A stretch of DNA of 36,133 nucleotides, from positions 1 through 36,133 of the forward strand of contig CAJIYT010000043.1 in NCBI GenBank assembly GCA_905181715.1. The letters are read 5' to 3'. A model generated the notes under the pieces. That model saw nothing but the letters and a program-made list of their open reading frames with translations, was not told where the DNA came from and did no database searches. Source of the DNA: an uncultured Candidatus Poseidoniales archaeon. Lineage in GTDB: Archaea; Thermoplasmatota; Poseidoniia; Poseidoniales; Poseidoniaceae. A program made the translations under genes and the position numbers. Below, piece after piece: positions 13,834 through 22,571 of this stretch. The number at the start of each line of letters is the position of its first letter. The first letter of the stretch is position 1.

Positions 13834-16791
13834 ATGTCGAGGGCTGATGCTGTATCAAGGGCTGGAAAGTCTCGCAGCGCCATTGCGATTTCGATGTTGA
13901 TTTTACTATCTGCATTTGTCGGATTAGCAACCCTACCCACAGCATCTGCACTTGCTTCTGGTGACCTTGCTCTCACCGACACAATTTCTCCGATTGCCGA
14001 CAGGTACTATACATCTTATGGCTCAGTAGAACTAGCGGTAAAAATCGAAAATCTAGATACTGCAACAAGCCCAGTAAGAACATTACAATGGCACGTGTGT
14101 GAAGGTGTGACTCTCGCCTCTCTATGTATTTCTAATAGCATCAAAGACGGACAAGAGGACATTCAACCGATGGCTGCCGGGGAAATTAACAATCATGTAT
14201 TCTCTGGTGATGGTTTCATCGACTGGGGAGCGAATGGAATCCATACAGTCGTGTATAAATTCGTGCAATCCGATTCCCAGGGCGGCAATAATATGCTAAC
14301 TTACAGTTTTAATCTCACTACAGAATTTGTCGACTTCAATCTTGATATCCAAAACCCAATTGATGATATCCTCCATCTAGGGCAATATGATGGTGAAAGT
14401 ATATTGAATACCGATACAGATTATAATCTTACAATTACCTTTGATTTCAATTCATGTGGTACTTGTTCTGTAGATGCGACAATGGGCTGGGAACTCTATT
14501 CCTCTAATGGATTAACTTTGCTTTCACAGGCAAACCATACAATTGCAATGGCTAGTACAATCGGTATCGGAAAACAATTGAGTAATCAAATCCCCGCACT
14601 CACCTATAGTTCCGAAGGTAGATACCTGCTGAAATACGGATTATTGAACACATCAGGTTCTATTGATATGATCTCATCGAATAACCTTGCATCAGTGGAC
14701 ATCATATTTGATGATACTATCGACCTAGTTGTAGAGTCGATGCATCCATTACACGATCCAAGTTCAAGTAATCTCTATTATGGCAACCAAAGCCTTCAAG
14801 CGACATTTAGTAATGATGGAAATGTCAGCATCTATGACCCCGATGTTGAATTCAGACTCGAATGGCTGAATGGAACTACCTCTGAATCACAATCATGTGA
14901 AATACCGGTAATTCACCCGGGAGAGTCACAAAGTTGTGTTTTTGACGTCACTACCTTCGGTGATGTAAATGTGCGAATGTCGATTCAAGAATTATTCAGT
15001 TTTGGCGGTGACGCAAAGAATAGCAATAACCTGATAATCCAGTCCGCTACTGTGATAGCAGGTGATATTTTACCAAGTATCATACAAACCAATAATGGTG
15101 GCTTCTATTACAGTGGCGATCAAATAACCTTCCAAGCAATAACCTCTCCTTTAGCTGCTAAACCGGTAACATTCCAATGGCGCCATAGTGCCTTAGCGAT
15201 TCTTGGCACCGGTCAAACCATCTCTCCTAACGGCACTATATTTGGCAACATGGGAGACTTTACCATCACTCTATATGCTACCGACGCCTTAGGAAATATC
15301 GAATCTGCATCGGTAGTAATTTCAATCCTTAACAGTACAAACATCGGTGACGAAACATATTTCACCGGCACTGCAATCACCAGAACCCATGCCTATGCCG
15401 AATCTTATTTCGCTTATCCTATTCTCAATGGTAAATACGGAGCAGGAGGTAATCTCTCTGCTCTAAGATTGATGGCGTTTGATTTGATTCCCAATGATGG
15501 AGAGAGCGATCTTGGATTGGAATTCATAGAGATGGATGTCAATCTATCGCTTATCCTCCCTCTAAACGTACCATTCGATTCGGTCAAAGTGAGAAAACTC
15601 AATACTATGAATGATACAACGTGGCAAGAATTCGGTGACCTGGATTCTTTCACATTAGTCGATAATGTGACGATGAAGATTCGTCTTAATGAACCAGCAA
15701 ATCTTCTTTTCGTCGGCGTCTTACCTCCCCCGGACGTAAGCCCTGGCAACCTAAACCTGACCCAATTACCAGCAGGCCAATTGCGCTTGGATTGGCAGCC
15801 GGTTGGGGATTTAAGCAATCCTTACTTCGGAGAATGGAATATATATCGAATCACAGGTTCTGCTGCAGCTGGTTCGTATTTCCCTGAACCAAATGGTACA
15901 ACAAGTACTTCCACTTGGAATAAACTACTTGAAAACACAAAAGTTGCAACGGTGAGTCCAACTACTTCATCATGGATTGACCCAAACTCCTTGGAAAATG
16001 GGGTCTGTGCATCTTACGTGATTATCCCAACTGATAGAACAGGCCTAATCGACATCAACTCAGGAGTGATTTCTCACGATGAGGAAGGAGAGCCTGGCCT
16101 CTCTTGTGGTGATTCCATCGTACCTCAATCCCAAGTTCTTAATCTAAATGCTATAACAACTTTTGATAATTCCACATCGTGTCACCTGAAGTATAATGAT
16201 TGGTATGCATGCTATCAAGTCGCCCTGAGTTGGACATTCCCTGTCGGAGAATCCGATGGTAACATTTCATGGAATCTCTACCGCTTGGAGATACAGCCTG
16301 ACGAGATTGATCTACGCTTTGTTCCACCTGTGATGAGTGGAATAATCAATGCACCTGGAGAAGTTAGTACATACATGGACAATGGCAGTGAATATAATGG
16401 GATTCGGCCCTATCGCACCTACTATTACGTACTAGCCCCGATAGATGTAATCGGTAACGAGGGCACTATAATCAACTACCCAAGCAATAATGCCATCAGA
16501 GTCCACATCGATGATGAACATTGGGAGTTCAACGCATGGCGTATACCGGAGCCTGAACCCGAACCTGAACCACCTATGGGCAGTCCTTGGCTAGGTGGGT
16601 TATTTGAGCAGATGAATAACGAGGTATTCCAGATTGCGGGCATTACTATGATCGGAATAATCGTTGCTAACTTTATAGGAATCCCACTATTAATGATGAA
16701 GAATAAGAAACTCAAAAGGAAGATTAAGGGTAAAAAAGGCGTAGATGTTGATGTCGACCTCGAAGATGATTTAGCAGATTTCTTCAGCTAA
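13834..16791 (+). CDS. Large secreted, C-terminally anchored surface protein with CARDB/PKD/FN3-like domains
   Basis: The start is placed at ATG 13834 because it has GGCGAGGAAG upstream and is followed at once by a signal peptide (AIAISMLILLSAFVGLATLP, cleavage after about residue 42). An ATG at 13735 would overlap the divergent gene. The 985-residue protein has immunoglobulin-like beta domains: an early CARDB-like region, a PKD-like repeat near VTFQWRHSALAILGTGQTIS, and fibronectin-III-like units near LPAGQLRLDWQPVGDL and VALSWTFPVGESDGNISWNL. A (Glu-Pro) linker precedes the membrane helix near residue 935 (IAGITMIGIIVANFIGIPLL). A basic then acidic cytoplasmic tail ends in DDLADFFS. Cys pairs suggest disulfides outside the cell. 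Ligand unknown. Confidence 0.8.
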   Translation: MSRADAVSRAGKSRSAIAISMLILLSAFVGLATLPTASALASGDLALTDTISPIADRYYTSYGSVELAVKIENLDTATSPVRTLQWHVCEGVTLASLCISNSIKDGQEDIQPMAAGEINNHVFSGDGFIDWGANGIHTVVYKFVQSDSQGGNNMLTYSFNLTTEFVDFNLDIQNPIDDILHLGQYDGESILNTDTDYNLTITFDFNSCGTCSVDATMGWELYSSNGLTLLSQANHTIAMASTIGIGKQLSNQIPALTYSSEGRYLLKYGLLNTSGSIDMISSNNLASVDIIFDDTIDLVVESMHPLHDPSSSNLYYGNQSLQATFSNDGNVSIYDPDVEFRLEWLNGTTSESQSCEIPVIHPGESQSCVFDVTTFGDVNVRMSIQELFSFGGDAKNSNNLIIQSATVIAGDILPSIIQTNNGGFYYSGDQITFQAITSPLAAKPVTFQWRHSALAILGTGQTISPNGTIFGNMGDFTITLYATDALGNIESASVVISILNSTNIGDETYFTGTAITRTHAYAESYFAYPILNGKYGAGGNLSALRLMAFDLIPNDGESDLGLEFIEMDVNLSLILPLNVPFDSVKVRKLNTMNDTTWQEFGDLDSFTLVDNVTMKIRLNEPANLLFVGVLPPPDVSPGNLNLTQLPAGQLRLDWQPVGDLSNPYFGEWNIYRITGSAAAGSYFPEPNGTTSTSTWNKLLENTKVATVSPTTSSWIDPNSLENGVCASYVIIPTDRTGLIDINSGVISHDEEGEPGLSCGDSIVPQSQVLNLNAITTFDNSTSCHLKYNDWYACYQVALSWTFPVGESDGNISWNLYRLEIQPDEIDLRFVPPVMSGIINAPGEVSTYMDNGSEYNGIRPYRTYYYVLAPIDVIGNEGTIINYPSNNAIRVHIDDEHWEFNAWRIPEPEPEPEPPMGSPWLGGLFEQMNNEVFQIAGITMIGIIVANFIGIPLLMMKNKKLKRKIKGKKGVDVDVDLEDDLADFFS

Positions 16792-16834
16792 TCAGTTTGA
16801 ATTGCTTTCGTACAATGCTAGGTACTGTTGAGAG

Positions 16835-16917
16835 CGCGACGAGAGGGATTTGAACCCTCGTGGGATAACCCATCGGATTAGCAATCCGACGCAATGGCCA
16901 GACTATGCGACCGTCGC
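16835..16917 (-). tRNA. tRNA-Ser (anticodon GCT)
   Basis: The 7-bp acceptor stem pairs GCGACGG with TCGTCGC, followed by discriminator G. The anticodon arm TCGGA-TTGCTAA-TCCGA gives anticodon GCT, reading AGC/AGU Ser codons. A long variable arm (TGGG-TTAT-CCCA) marks a class II tRNA, as expected for Ser. The T arm is GAGGG-TTCAAAT-CCCTC. CCA is not encoded. Confidence 0.95.
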
Positions 16918-16944
16918 AAGCAACCTCGCCACCTGCGGCCTTCC

Positions 16945-16954
16945 GATAAATAAG
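16945..16954 (-). promoter_or_regulatory. Box A (TATA) promoter of tRNA-Ser
   Basis: On the minus strand CTTATTTATC lies about 28-37 bases upstream of the mature tRNA 5' end, the usual distance for an archaeal tRNA promoter. It falls just after the stop codon of the heme O synthase gene on the same strand. Confidence 0.5.
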
Positions 16955-16971
16955 ACGGTTGAAAACCATGT

Positions 16972-17967
16972 TCAATTCAGGCCTAGTATCCCAAGCCAAG
17001 ATGGCGGTATTGCCACACAAAGCACCAATCCAATGAACATCCAACCAAGGTAATACAGTGAACGGAAAAATGATTTAGCAGCACTAGGCATTCGTCCCTT
17101 ATCGTCGAATGGTTCCTCATAATCAATTTGCCAAACCGAAAGCGCATACCACATGGTCAGGCCACTGGCTACTAGCGACCATAAGATTGGGAGACCTGAT
17201 TCAGGCCAGAAGAAAGGAACCAAACCCAGCGTAAATAGGGCGAAACAGTAAATCTTTGATTCCAATAGAGTTCGCTTTGCCCCTTTGACCTCATTCATCA
17301 TCGGAATTTTTGCCTTTGCATATTCTCCCGAGCGGTAAAGTGCGAGGGCCCAGAAGTGTGGCGGAGTCCAAAGGAAAACCAGCATGAAAAACATCCATGG
17401 GATAGGTGAGCCTAAATCAAAAGGATTCATTCCCGATAATTCCGCTGATGCAGCGCCAGCCCAGCCGATTACAGGCGGGGTTGCCCCAGCAGCACCGCCG
17501 ATAACGATATTTTGTGGAGTTCTGCGCTTGAGCCACATGCTGTAGATAAAGACGTAGAATAGTACTGAAAACAAACTCCAGAAAGCAGCTTTCCAATGAA
17601 GGGTCAAGAAGAGAGCTGAACCTGAAAGAGCGGTTATTACACCAAATGTCAGAGCAGTAGCCGGTGAGATCCAACCCATTGGAAGTGGGCGCTTTTCGGT
17701 TCGGCTCATCAATGGGTCGATGTCGCGGTCATACCACATATTGATCGCATTAGAGCCACCAGCAGCCAAAGTCCCGCCAATCAAGGTGATAAACGAAGTC
17801 CAGATGGTGTCGAACCAAGTCCTCTCACCTGCTATTGAGCCATGTCTTACCAGCAGATCATGTGCAAGAATAGCACATATAGCTGTTACTTGGAGTAATA
17901 TTACAACCCTCAATTTAGAAATTTGAATCAAACAAGATAACAACCCCGGGTTTTCTTGTTCACTCAC
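16972..17967 (-). CDS. ctaB: Protoheme IX farnesyltransferase (heme O synthase)
   Basis: Transfers a farnesyl group from farnesyl diphosphate to protoheme IX, giving heme O. The 331-residue integral membrane protein (about nine helices, UbiA superfamily) has the prenyl-diphosphate/Mg site NAINMWYDRDIDPLMSRT followed by KRPLP near residues 79-101. The second conserved loop appears as MMNEVKGAKRTLLES. Start GTG 17967 is favoured, with GGGGGTGA upstream; GTG 17976 is in frame as an alternative. The start overlaps the stop of the heme A synthase gene, so the two steps of heme A formation are co-translated. Product is used in heme-copper terminal oxidases. Confidence 0.95.
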   Translation of the reverse strand: MSEQENPGLLSCLIQISKLRVVILLQVTAICAILAHDLLVRHGSIAGERTWFDTIWTSFITLIGGTLAAGGSNAINMWYDRDIDPLMSRTEKRPLPMGWISPATALTFGVITALSGSALFLTLHWKAAFWSLFSVLFYVFIYSMWLKRRTPQNIVIGGAAGATPPVIGWAGAASAELSGMNPFDLGSPIPWMFFMLVFLWTPPHFWALALYRSGEYAKAKIPMMNEVKGAKRTLLESKIYCFALFTLGLVPFFWPESGLPILWSLVASGLTMWYALSVWQIDYEEPFDDKGRMPSAAKSFFRSLYYLGWMFIGLVLCVAIPPSWLGILGLN

Positions 17968-19021
17968 TCTCTTCACCCCCTATAGGATAGGCTAGTTTGA
18001 CCAACATGTATCCGAAGGCTGCTGCTAAGAAACTAGATATTCCTATCACTAAATGCAGAAGAGAAAGATATTCGGGGAAACTATCGATTTTAGCAAGGAC
18101 AATGTAAAGACCACCGACAAATATGTTTAGCAACCAAAAACCAGTAGCAAATTCCATGCACTTACAATAGATTCCAGGTGCATCTGCTTCAGCACTACTC
18201 TCTTTGAGGCGCAGTGAACCCATTATCAAGACAACACCAACCAAGGCTGCACCGATTCTGTGGATCATCTGTACCAACACCCCAGGGCCGCCCATACTAG
18301 GCAAAATATCGCCATTGCATTTGGGCCAGCCATCAGGAAGGCCAACTGAACAACCTTTATTGTAATCGCCGCCAGCAGTGCTTGCCACCCATGCCCCCAT
18401 GATCAATAGAATCAGGATAGTGGTGACGACAAGGCCGATACGTTTTCCTTCACTGAGTAAGAAGTTCTGATCCACCTTAGGGAATAATGTTTCATCACCT
18501 TCATTTCTTCGCATCAATAGCCACTGCCAAATCAGTGAACTAGTGAATGAAAGAGCGAGAACTAGATGTAGCGCTACCGACCAATCTACATTATCGAATT
18601 TTACAGTTAGCGCACCGACAACCGCTTGAATTAACAATAGTGCTCCAGATACCTGGGAGGTTAGGAATACCTTTCTACCCCATTCGCCTTTGTTTTTATG
18701 GCACAAATACATATTTCCAAGAATGGGGACTGCGATAATACCTACCAATAAACGATGAAACCACTCAACGAATATCTCAAGAGTTGAATAGCGATAATCT
18801 GCACCTCTAGAATCGATTTCATCTGGATTCGCCTCATACCATTGACCCTGCTCTTCTTCTGAAACGATGAAAGTTACTTCACCGAAACATGTTGGCCAAT
18901 CAGGACAGGATTCACCAGCATCGAAAATACGAATAGTACCTCCGATGACGATTATGAGTAAGGCCATTACCGTCATAAACAACGGTAGAGTTGAGGGGCG
19001 CCTCAAAATACCACTCGCCAT
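17960..19021 (-). CDS. ctaA: Heme A synthase (COX15/CtaA)
   Basis: Oxidises the C8 methyl of heme O to a formyl group, making heme A. About 353 residues and eight membrane helices from ATG 19021. Family landmarks: GESCPDWPTCFG near residue 35, EWFHRLL (first heme-ligand His), LHLVLAL, then the mirrored second half with KGCSVGLPDGWPKCNG, MIHRIGAAL and LHLVIGI. The Cys pairs in both external loops are conserved in one CtaA class. The start is unusual: a strong AAAGGAGGG is placed for an out-of-frame ATG at 19035, while the in-frame ATG is 20 bases from it; a TTG at 19054 precedes it. Operon with ctaB. Confidence 0.93.
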   Translation of the reverse strand: MASGILRRPSTLPLFMTVMALLIIVIGGTIRIFDAGESCPDWPTCFGEVTFIVSEEEQGQWYEANPDEIDSRGADYRYSTLEIFVEWFHRLLVGIIAVPILGNMYLCHKNKGEWGRKVFLTSQVSGALLLIQAVVGALTVKFDNVDWSVALHLVLALSFTSSLIWQWLLMRRNEGDETLFPKVDQNFLLSEGKRIGLVVTTILILLIMGAWVASTAGGDYNKGCSVGLPDGWPKCNGDILPSMGGPGVLVQMIHRIGAALVGVVLIMGSLRLKESSAEADAPGIYCKCMEFATGFWLLNIFVGGLYIVLAKIDSFPEYLSLLHLVIGISSFLAAAFGYMLVKLAYPIGGEESE

Positions 19022-19035
19022 GTTCTGCTCGTCAT
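19003..19035 (-). other. Possible 10-codon upstream ORF overlapping the ctaA start
   Basis: ATG 19035 has an ideal Shine-Dalgarno (AAGGAGGG, five-base spacing) and opens a frame of ten codons, MTSRTWRVVF, ending at TGA 19005-19003 inside ctaA in another frame. This is the only strong ribosome site near ctaA. It could be a regulatory leader peptide coupled to ctaA translation, or the sign of a sequence error at the ctaA 5' end. Confidence 0.3.
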
Positions 19036-19075
19036 GAGGGCCCTCCTTTAACAAACCGCATCCGCTGCGCTTGAC

Positions 19076-19936
19076 ATGCGAAGGTCGATTTTGGCTCTAG
19101 CACTATTATTACTGGCGGTCTTACCTAGTTCGACAGCCGTTAGTGAGCAAGAACCTGGTGTATTGCTAGATGTGATTGTTATCGATCTCGATTGTTTAGC
19201 GACCAATACCACCTGTAGCGGCTATCGCCCAGCGCATTTGGTTGAATACATGGGCGCTGATTGGTGTCAACCCTGTCAGATAGTCGAAACACAACTAGAT
19301 GAAAGAACTGAAGATGATACCTTCATCCTTCGTCATCACCCATCGCCAAAGGATGTGAGTTATCTCTCGGAATCATATTATCGATTCTCAACGATTCTTG
19401 GCCTGTGGGGATTGCCTACTATGGTGATCGATGGTGAAGGATTGCTAGCCGGATCATCCCAGATTGCTGAATTGGAAGTCGCTTTGTCTAATCGAAGTGA
19501 TACAAATTTCACAGGATTAACAGCAGTAGAATTGGTAAATGGCACCTTACAATGGGACACTGCAACTTCTAATACCTTCATCGAGGTATGGACAACTACT
19601 GAAATAAATCATGAAGAAGAGGGGTATGCACTTACAAATATGGCGGTAAATCATACTTTTTCGGCTGGCGCAGACATCGCTGTCGATACCGATGGTGATT
19701 TCCTAGTAATAATGCTGCAAATCGATGGCCCTGTTGAATTGGTTTCGGATTCAAAAACTCTGGCAAATGCGGGTATTGAAGCGATTGAAGAAGGTATTGC
19801 TATCGACCCCTTTAGTAAGAATCCTGCACTTCTCGTAATCGCCGTCAGTATCTTTCTACTGCTAATCTCGATGCCAGCAACTGTGATGCTAATCAGAGAA
19901 ATCCGCAATAAACCACAACCCGATGAGTCCGAATAG
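19076..19936 (+). CDS. Secreted membrane-anchored thioredoxin-like protein
   Basis: The 286-residue protein begins with a signal peptide ([20 protein letters not shown]). The thioredoxin-like domain has the redox motif WCQPC at residues 63-67 and a cis-Pro loop [12 protein letters not shown] near 108-121. A beta-rich region follows (residues about 140-240), then a C-terminal membrane helix ([20 protein letters not shown]) and a short charged tail. It should act outside the membrane in disulfide exchange. It is divergent from the heme A synthase gene with only about 40 bases between, so a role in cytochrome oxidase assembly (copper or heme site thiol reduction) is plausible but inferred. The stop is followed closely by RpoK. 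Confidence 0.8.
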   Translation: MRRSILALALLLLAVLPSSTAVSEQEPGVLLDVIVIDLDCLATNTTCSGYRPAHLVEYMGADWCQPCQIVETQLDERTEDDTFILRHHPSPKDVSYLSESYYRFSTILGLWGLPTMVIDGEGLLAGSSQIAELEVALSNRSDTNFTGLTAVELVNGTLQWDTATSNTFIEVWTTTEINHEEEGYALTNMAVNHTFSAGADIAVDTDGDFLVIMLQIDGPVELVSDSKTLANAGIEAIEEGIAIDPFSKNPALLVIAVSIFLLLISMPATVMLIREIRNKPQPDESE

Positions 19937-19997
19937 ACTACGTAGGGTTCAAAAGCAGGTCCAGTTACGAGCGACCATCCCCTCTGGAGGTATCGTA

Positions 19998-20249
19998 ATG
20001 GTTGTACCAAAAAATCCCCACACTCGGTTCGAACGTGCAAGAATTATCGGAGCACGCGCTCTTCAAATTGGAATGGGCGCTCCACTCAACGCTTCTGAAG
20101 ATGACCTCAGAGTTGCATTTATGGGCGAATTAGTCTCTCTTTATGGATTGGACGAGGCAAATGTTAGATTCGTCCTCGACCCTCTAAAGATCGCATTATT
20201 TGAGTATGATAACCACTTGATACCAATCGATACCGATCCGCACGAGTGA
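19998..20249 (+). CDS. rpoK: DNA-directed RNA polymerase subunit K (Rpo6)
   Basis: A small core-assembly subunit of archaeal RNA polymerase, homologous to eukaryotic Rpb6 and bacterial omega. The signature [20 protein letters not shown] then MGAP is diagnostic. The C-terminal part ends [16 protein letters not shown], near the usual IxxPxE-type ending. Start ATG 19998 is chosen because GGAGG lies seven bases upstream, giving 83 residues, close to the usual size. An ATG at 19923 would give a 108-residue version but has no ribosome site and overlaps the thioredoxin gene. It may be read from the thioredoxin promoter. Confidence 0.92.
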   Translation: MVVPKNPHTRFERARIIGARALQIGMGAPLNASEDDLRVAFMGELVSLYGLDEANVRFVLDPLKIALFEYDNHLIPIDTDPHE

Positions 20250-20253
20250 TGTG

Positions 20254-21330
20254 CTAAGCGGCGAATCCGTAGAATTGCGGATTGTCAACATCATCTAGTA
20301 ATTCTCTCTTTACGAGAATCGTTCTTACAGCCCAAAGGTCAGTGAAGATTCTGTATTTCAGGGTCATGTCGAGATAATCTACACCTGAAGAGCCACCTGT
20401 ACCCATTCGACGGCCAATCATTCTCTCGACCATTCGCGCATGATGACTTCTGAACAATAGCATTGATTCCTCTAATTCAACAATTGTATCTAGCAAACGC
20501 CTTGGCCAAGCCAATAGTGGCAATTCACGGTATGATTCAATGAATAAGAGACCGACACGTGCAGCATCTATTTCTCCATCTGGTCGCAAGAACTCCTCTG
20601 CGCCAGCTATCCCTGATTCGATGCGTGGCCTGATGCTTTCCTCTTCCCCATGGCCAATATCTACCATGTGGGTGATAACCTGCTCTCCGTGTGATTTCAT
20701 TATCTCAAGATGACGTTCAACATATGAGTTTAGCACTTCTTTATCTCCTGCAATAGCATTAACTGGAGTCCTAGATAACCATGTTCTCATAGTCTCGTTT
20801 AGTGAAGGTGAGGCATCGATAGTCTTGAGATCCGCCATAACGTCAGATGAGATTGTTCCTTCTGCTAGTAATTTTTCAAAATGAATCATTGGATCCATGC
20901 CACCGATTCGTTGACTCGATTCAAGACCAAGCAACATCTCAACAGCACGCATTTGCCATGATTCAAAACCTGATGATGTTCCGAGGCGGTCTCTGAATGA
21001 AAGGAAATCTTGCGGGGTTAGGGTTTCCATCACCTTCCATTGTTGAGCCATCAAGTCAAAAAGGGCCACACAACGTTGAAGATGATGTACTATCTTTGGG
21101 ATATCTTCCTCTGGCACTGAGGCTACTGAAAGCAAAATATGAGCTTCCTTTAGTTCGCGTATGACTATCTTGAACCACAATTCAAACGCCTGATGTACCA
21201 CGATGAAGTGCATTTCATCATTGCAAGGCAAGGGATCATGGCCTTCAGGTCCATCTTGAAGTGAAAGCAATTTTTCTATTTGCAAATAGTTGCCATAAGT
21301 CATGCGACTACCATCGTCATTTGCGCCCAT
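20254..21330 (-). CDS. kynA: Tryptophan 2,3-dioxygenase
   Basis: A heme enzyme that opens the indole ring of L-Trp with O2, giving N-formylkynurenine. The 358-residue sequence has TYGNYLQIEKLLSLQ at the N-terminus, the active-site HQAFELWFK (His46 is the substrate-contacting His), a heme-ligand region RSHHARMVERMIGRR and the hallmark GTGGSSGVDYLDMTLKYRIF near residues 312-331. Length is nearer the eukaryotic enzyme than short bacterial forms. No other kynurenine-pathway gene is in the window. No Shine-Dalgarno is seen before ATG 21330, so the mRNA may be leaderless. It converges on rpoK with four bases between. Confidence 0.95.
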   Translation of the reverse strand: MGANDDGSRMTYGNYLQIEKLLSLQDGPEGHDPLPCNDEMHFIVVHQAFELWFKIVIRELKEAHILLSVASVPEEDIPKIVHHLQRCVALFDLMAQQWKVMETLTPQDFLSFRDRLGTSSGFESWQMRAVEMLLGLESSQRIGGMDPMIHFEKLLAEGTISSDVMADLKTIDASPSLNETMRTWLSRTPVNAIAGDKEVLNSYVERHLEIMKSHGEQVITHMVDIGHGEEESIRPRIESGIAGAEEFLRPDGEIDAARVGLLFIESYRELPLLAWPRRLLDTIVELEESMLLFRSHHARMVERMIGRRMGTGGSSGVDYLDMTLKYRIFTDLWAVRTILVKRELLDDVDNPQFYGFAA

Positions 21331-21458
21331 AACCCGAGGCAGGCGTGTTCAACTTGAAGTCTTGACGGCGTTTCGGCAAGGTTCTATGGAGTAGTGAAAA
21401 AGGAATGAAAGTTGGTTATGGTAGTAATTGTCATTAACAAGACACAGAAGCCGTCGAC

Positions 21459-22571
21459 ATGGGCGTAGATGCGACAACTCTCGCGAATTGGTTGTCGTCC
21501 TATGACTGTGATTCCATCACAATAGGTGTTGTTGCCTCCCATTCTTCACTACAAATTTTGCATGGCGCACGGATGGAAGGTTTCCGTACCTTAGGTATTG
21601 CAGTGGGTGAAAACCGTCGCCGTTTTTACAGTGCTTTCCCGGGTGCTGAACCCGATGAATGGTTGATGCTAGATGATTATCGAGAAATGCTAGACCATGC
21701 GGAATGGTTTAGAGAACGAAATGTGATTATAATTCCTCATGGGTCATTGGTTGAGTACCTCGGTGCTGAAAATTTCCGTAACCTCGAGGTTCCAACCTTT
21801 GGTAATCGTGGAATTCTCTATTGGGAGAGCAGTAGGGCACGTCAACGCGAATGGCTTCAAGCTGGTGGGTGCACACTTCCCAAGATCATTGACAATCCAC
21901 ATGATATCGATGGCCCAGTCATAATCAAATATGCTGGAGCAAAAGGGGGAGAAGGTTATTTCATAGCCAGGGATTATCGTGATTTTAGAAGGAATGTTAA
22001 TCTCGAGGAGGAGTTTACAATTCAGGAGTATGTACTTGGATGTCGCTATTACATGCATTTCTTTTTCGATCCGACTGCCACTGATGGGTTCCAAGTACAA
22101 GGACGTGGTGAATTGGCTGGTAAAAACCTCGGCCGCCTCGAGTTAATGAGCATGGACCGTCGTGACGAATCCAATGTCGATGAATTCTACAAATTGGGTA
22201 GTTTGCGCGATCTCAGAGAAATGGCACTCGAACCTTCTTTCGTGGTAACTGGTAACCAACCGGTAGTCATCAGGGAGAGTCTATTACCGCGAGCATTCGA
22301 AATGGCAGAGGGTACAGTTTCAGCATCCTTTGAACTTGAAGAGAATGCTAGAGGAATGCTTGGCCCATTCTGTCTCGAAGCCATAGTCACTGACAAACTC
22401 GAATTCAAAATATTTGAGATAAGCGCAAGAATTGTCGCTGGATCTAAGCCATTCATTGGCGGTTCACCCTACAGTGACATCAATGAACCGTTTATGTCGA
22501 CTGGAAGGCGTATTGCTCGTTGCCTTAGGAAGGCTTTGAACCAAGGTAATATCCTAGATATAATCAGCTGA
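21459..22571 (+). CDS. purP: FAICAR synthetase (5-formaminoimidazole-4-carboxamide ribonucleotide synthetase)
   Basis: Archaeal purine enzyme converting AICAR, formate and ATP to FAICAR, replacing the folate-dependent PurH step. The 370-residue ATP-grasp protein shows HSSLQILHGARMEGFRTLGI at the N-terminus, IIPHGSLVEYLG, FGNRGILYWESSR, the ATP-grasp loop KYAGAKGGEGYFIA, IQEYVLGCRYYMHFFF, and LELMSMDRRDESNVD. The C-terminus has FEISARIVAGSKPFIGGSPY, the phosphate/metal-binding end of the fold. All family landmarks are intact. The 128-base gap to the divergent dioxygenase gene holds its promoter. The stop overlaps the convergent gene's stop by eight bases. Confidence 0.95.
   Translation: MGVDATTLANWLSSYDCDSITIGVVASHSSLQILHGARMEGFRTLGIAVGENRRRFYSAFPGAEPDEWLMLDDYREMLDHAEWFRERNVIIIPHGSLVEYLGAENFRNLEVPTFGNRGILYWESSRARQREWLQAGGCTLPKIIDNPHDIDGPVIIKYAGAKGGEGYFIARDYRDFRRNVNLEEEFTIQEYVLGCRYYMHFFFDPTATDGFQVQGRGELAGKNLGRLELMSMDRRDESNVDEFYKLGSLRDLREMALEPSFVVTGNQPVVIRESLLPRAFEMAEGTVSASFELEENARGMLGPFCLEAIVTDKLEFKIFEISARIVAGSKPFIGGSPYSDINEPFMSTGRRIARCLRKALNQGNILDIIS

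Noticed and set aside
13735..13982. Long overlapping starts of two divergent genes
   Set aside because: The + gene's ribosome site and signal peptide point to ATG 13834, and the minus gene can start at 13736, which removes the overlap.
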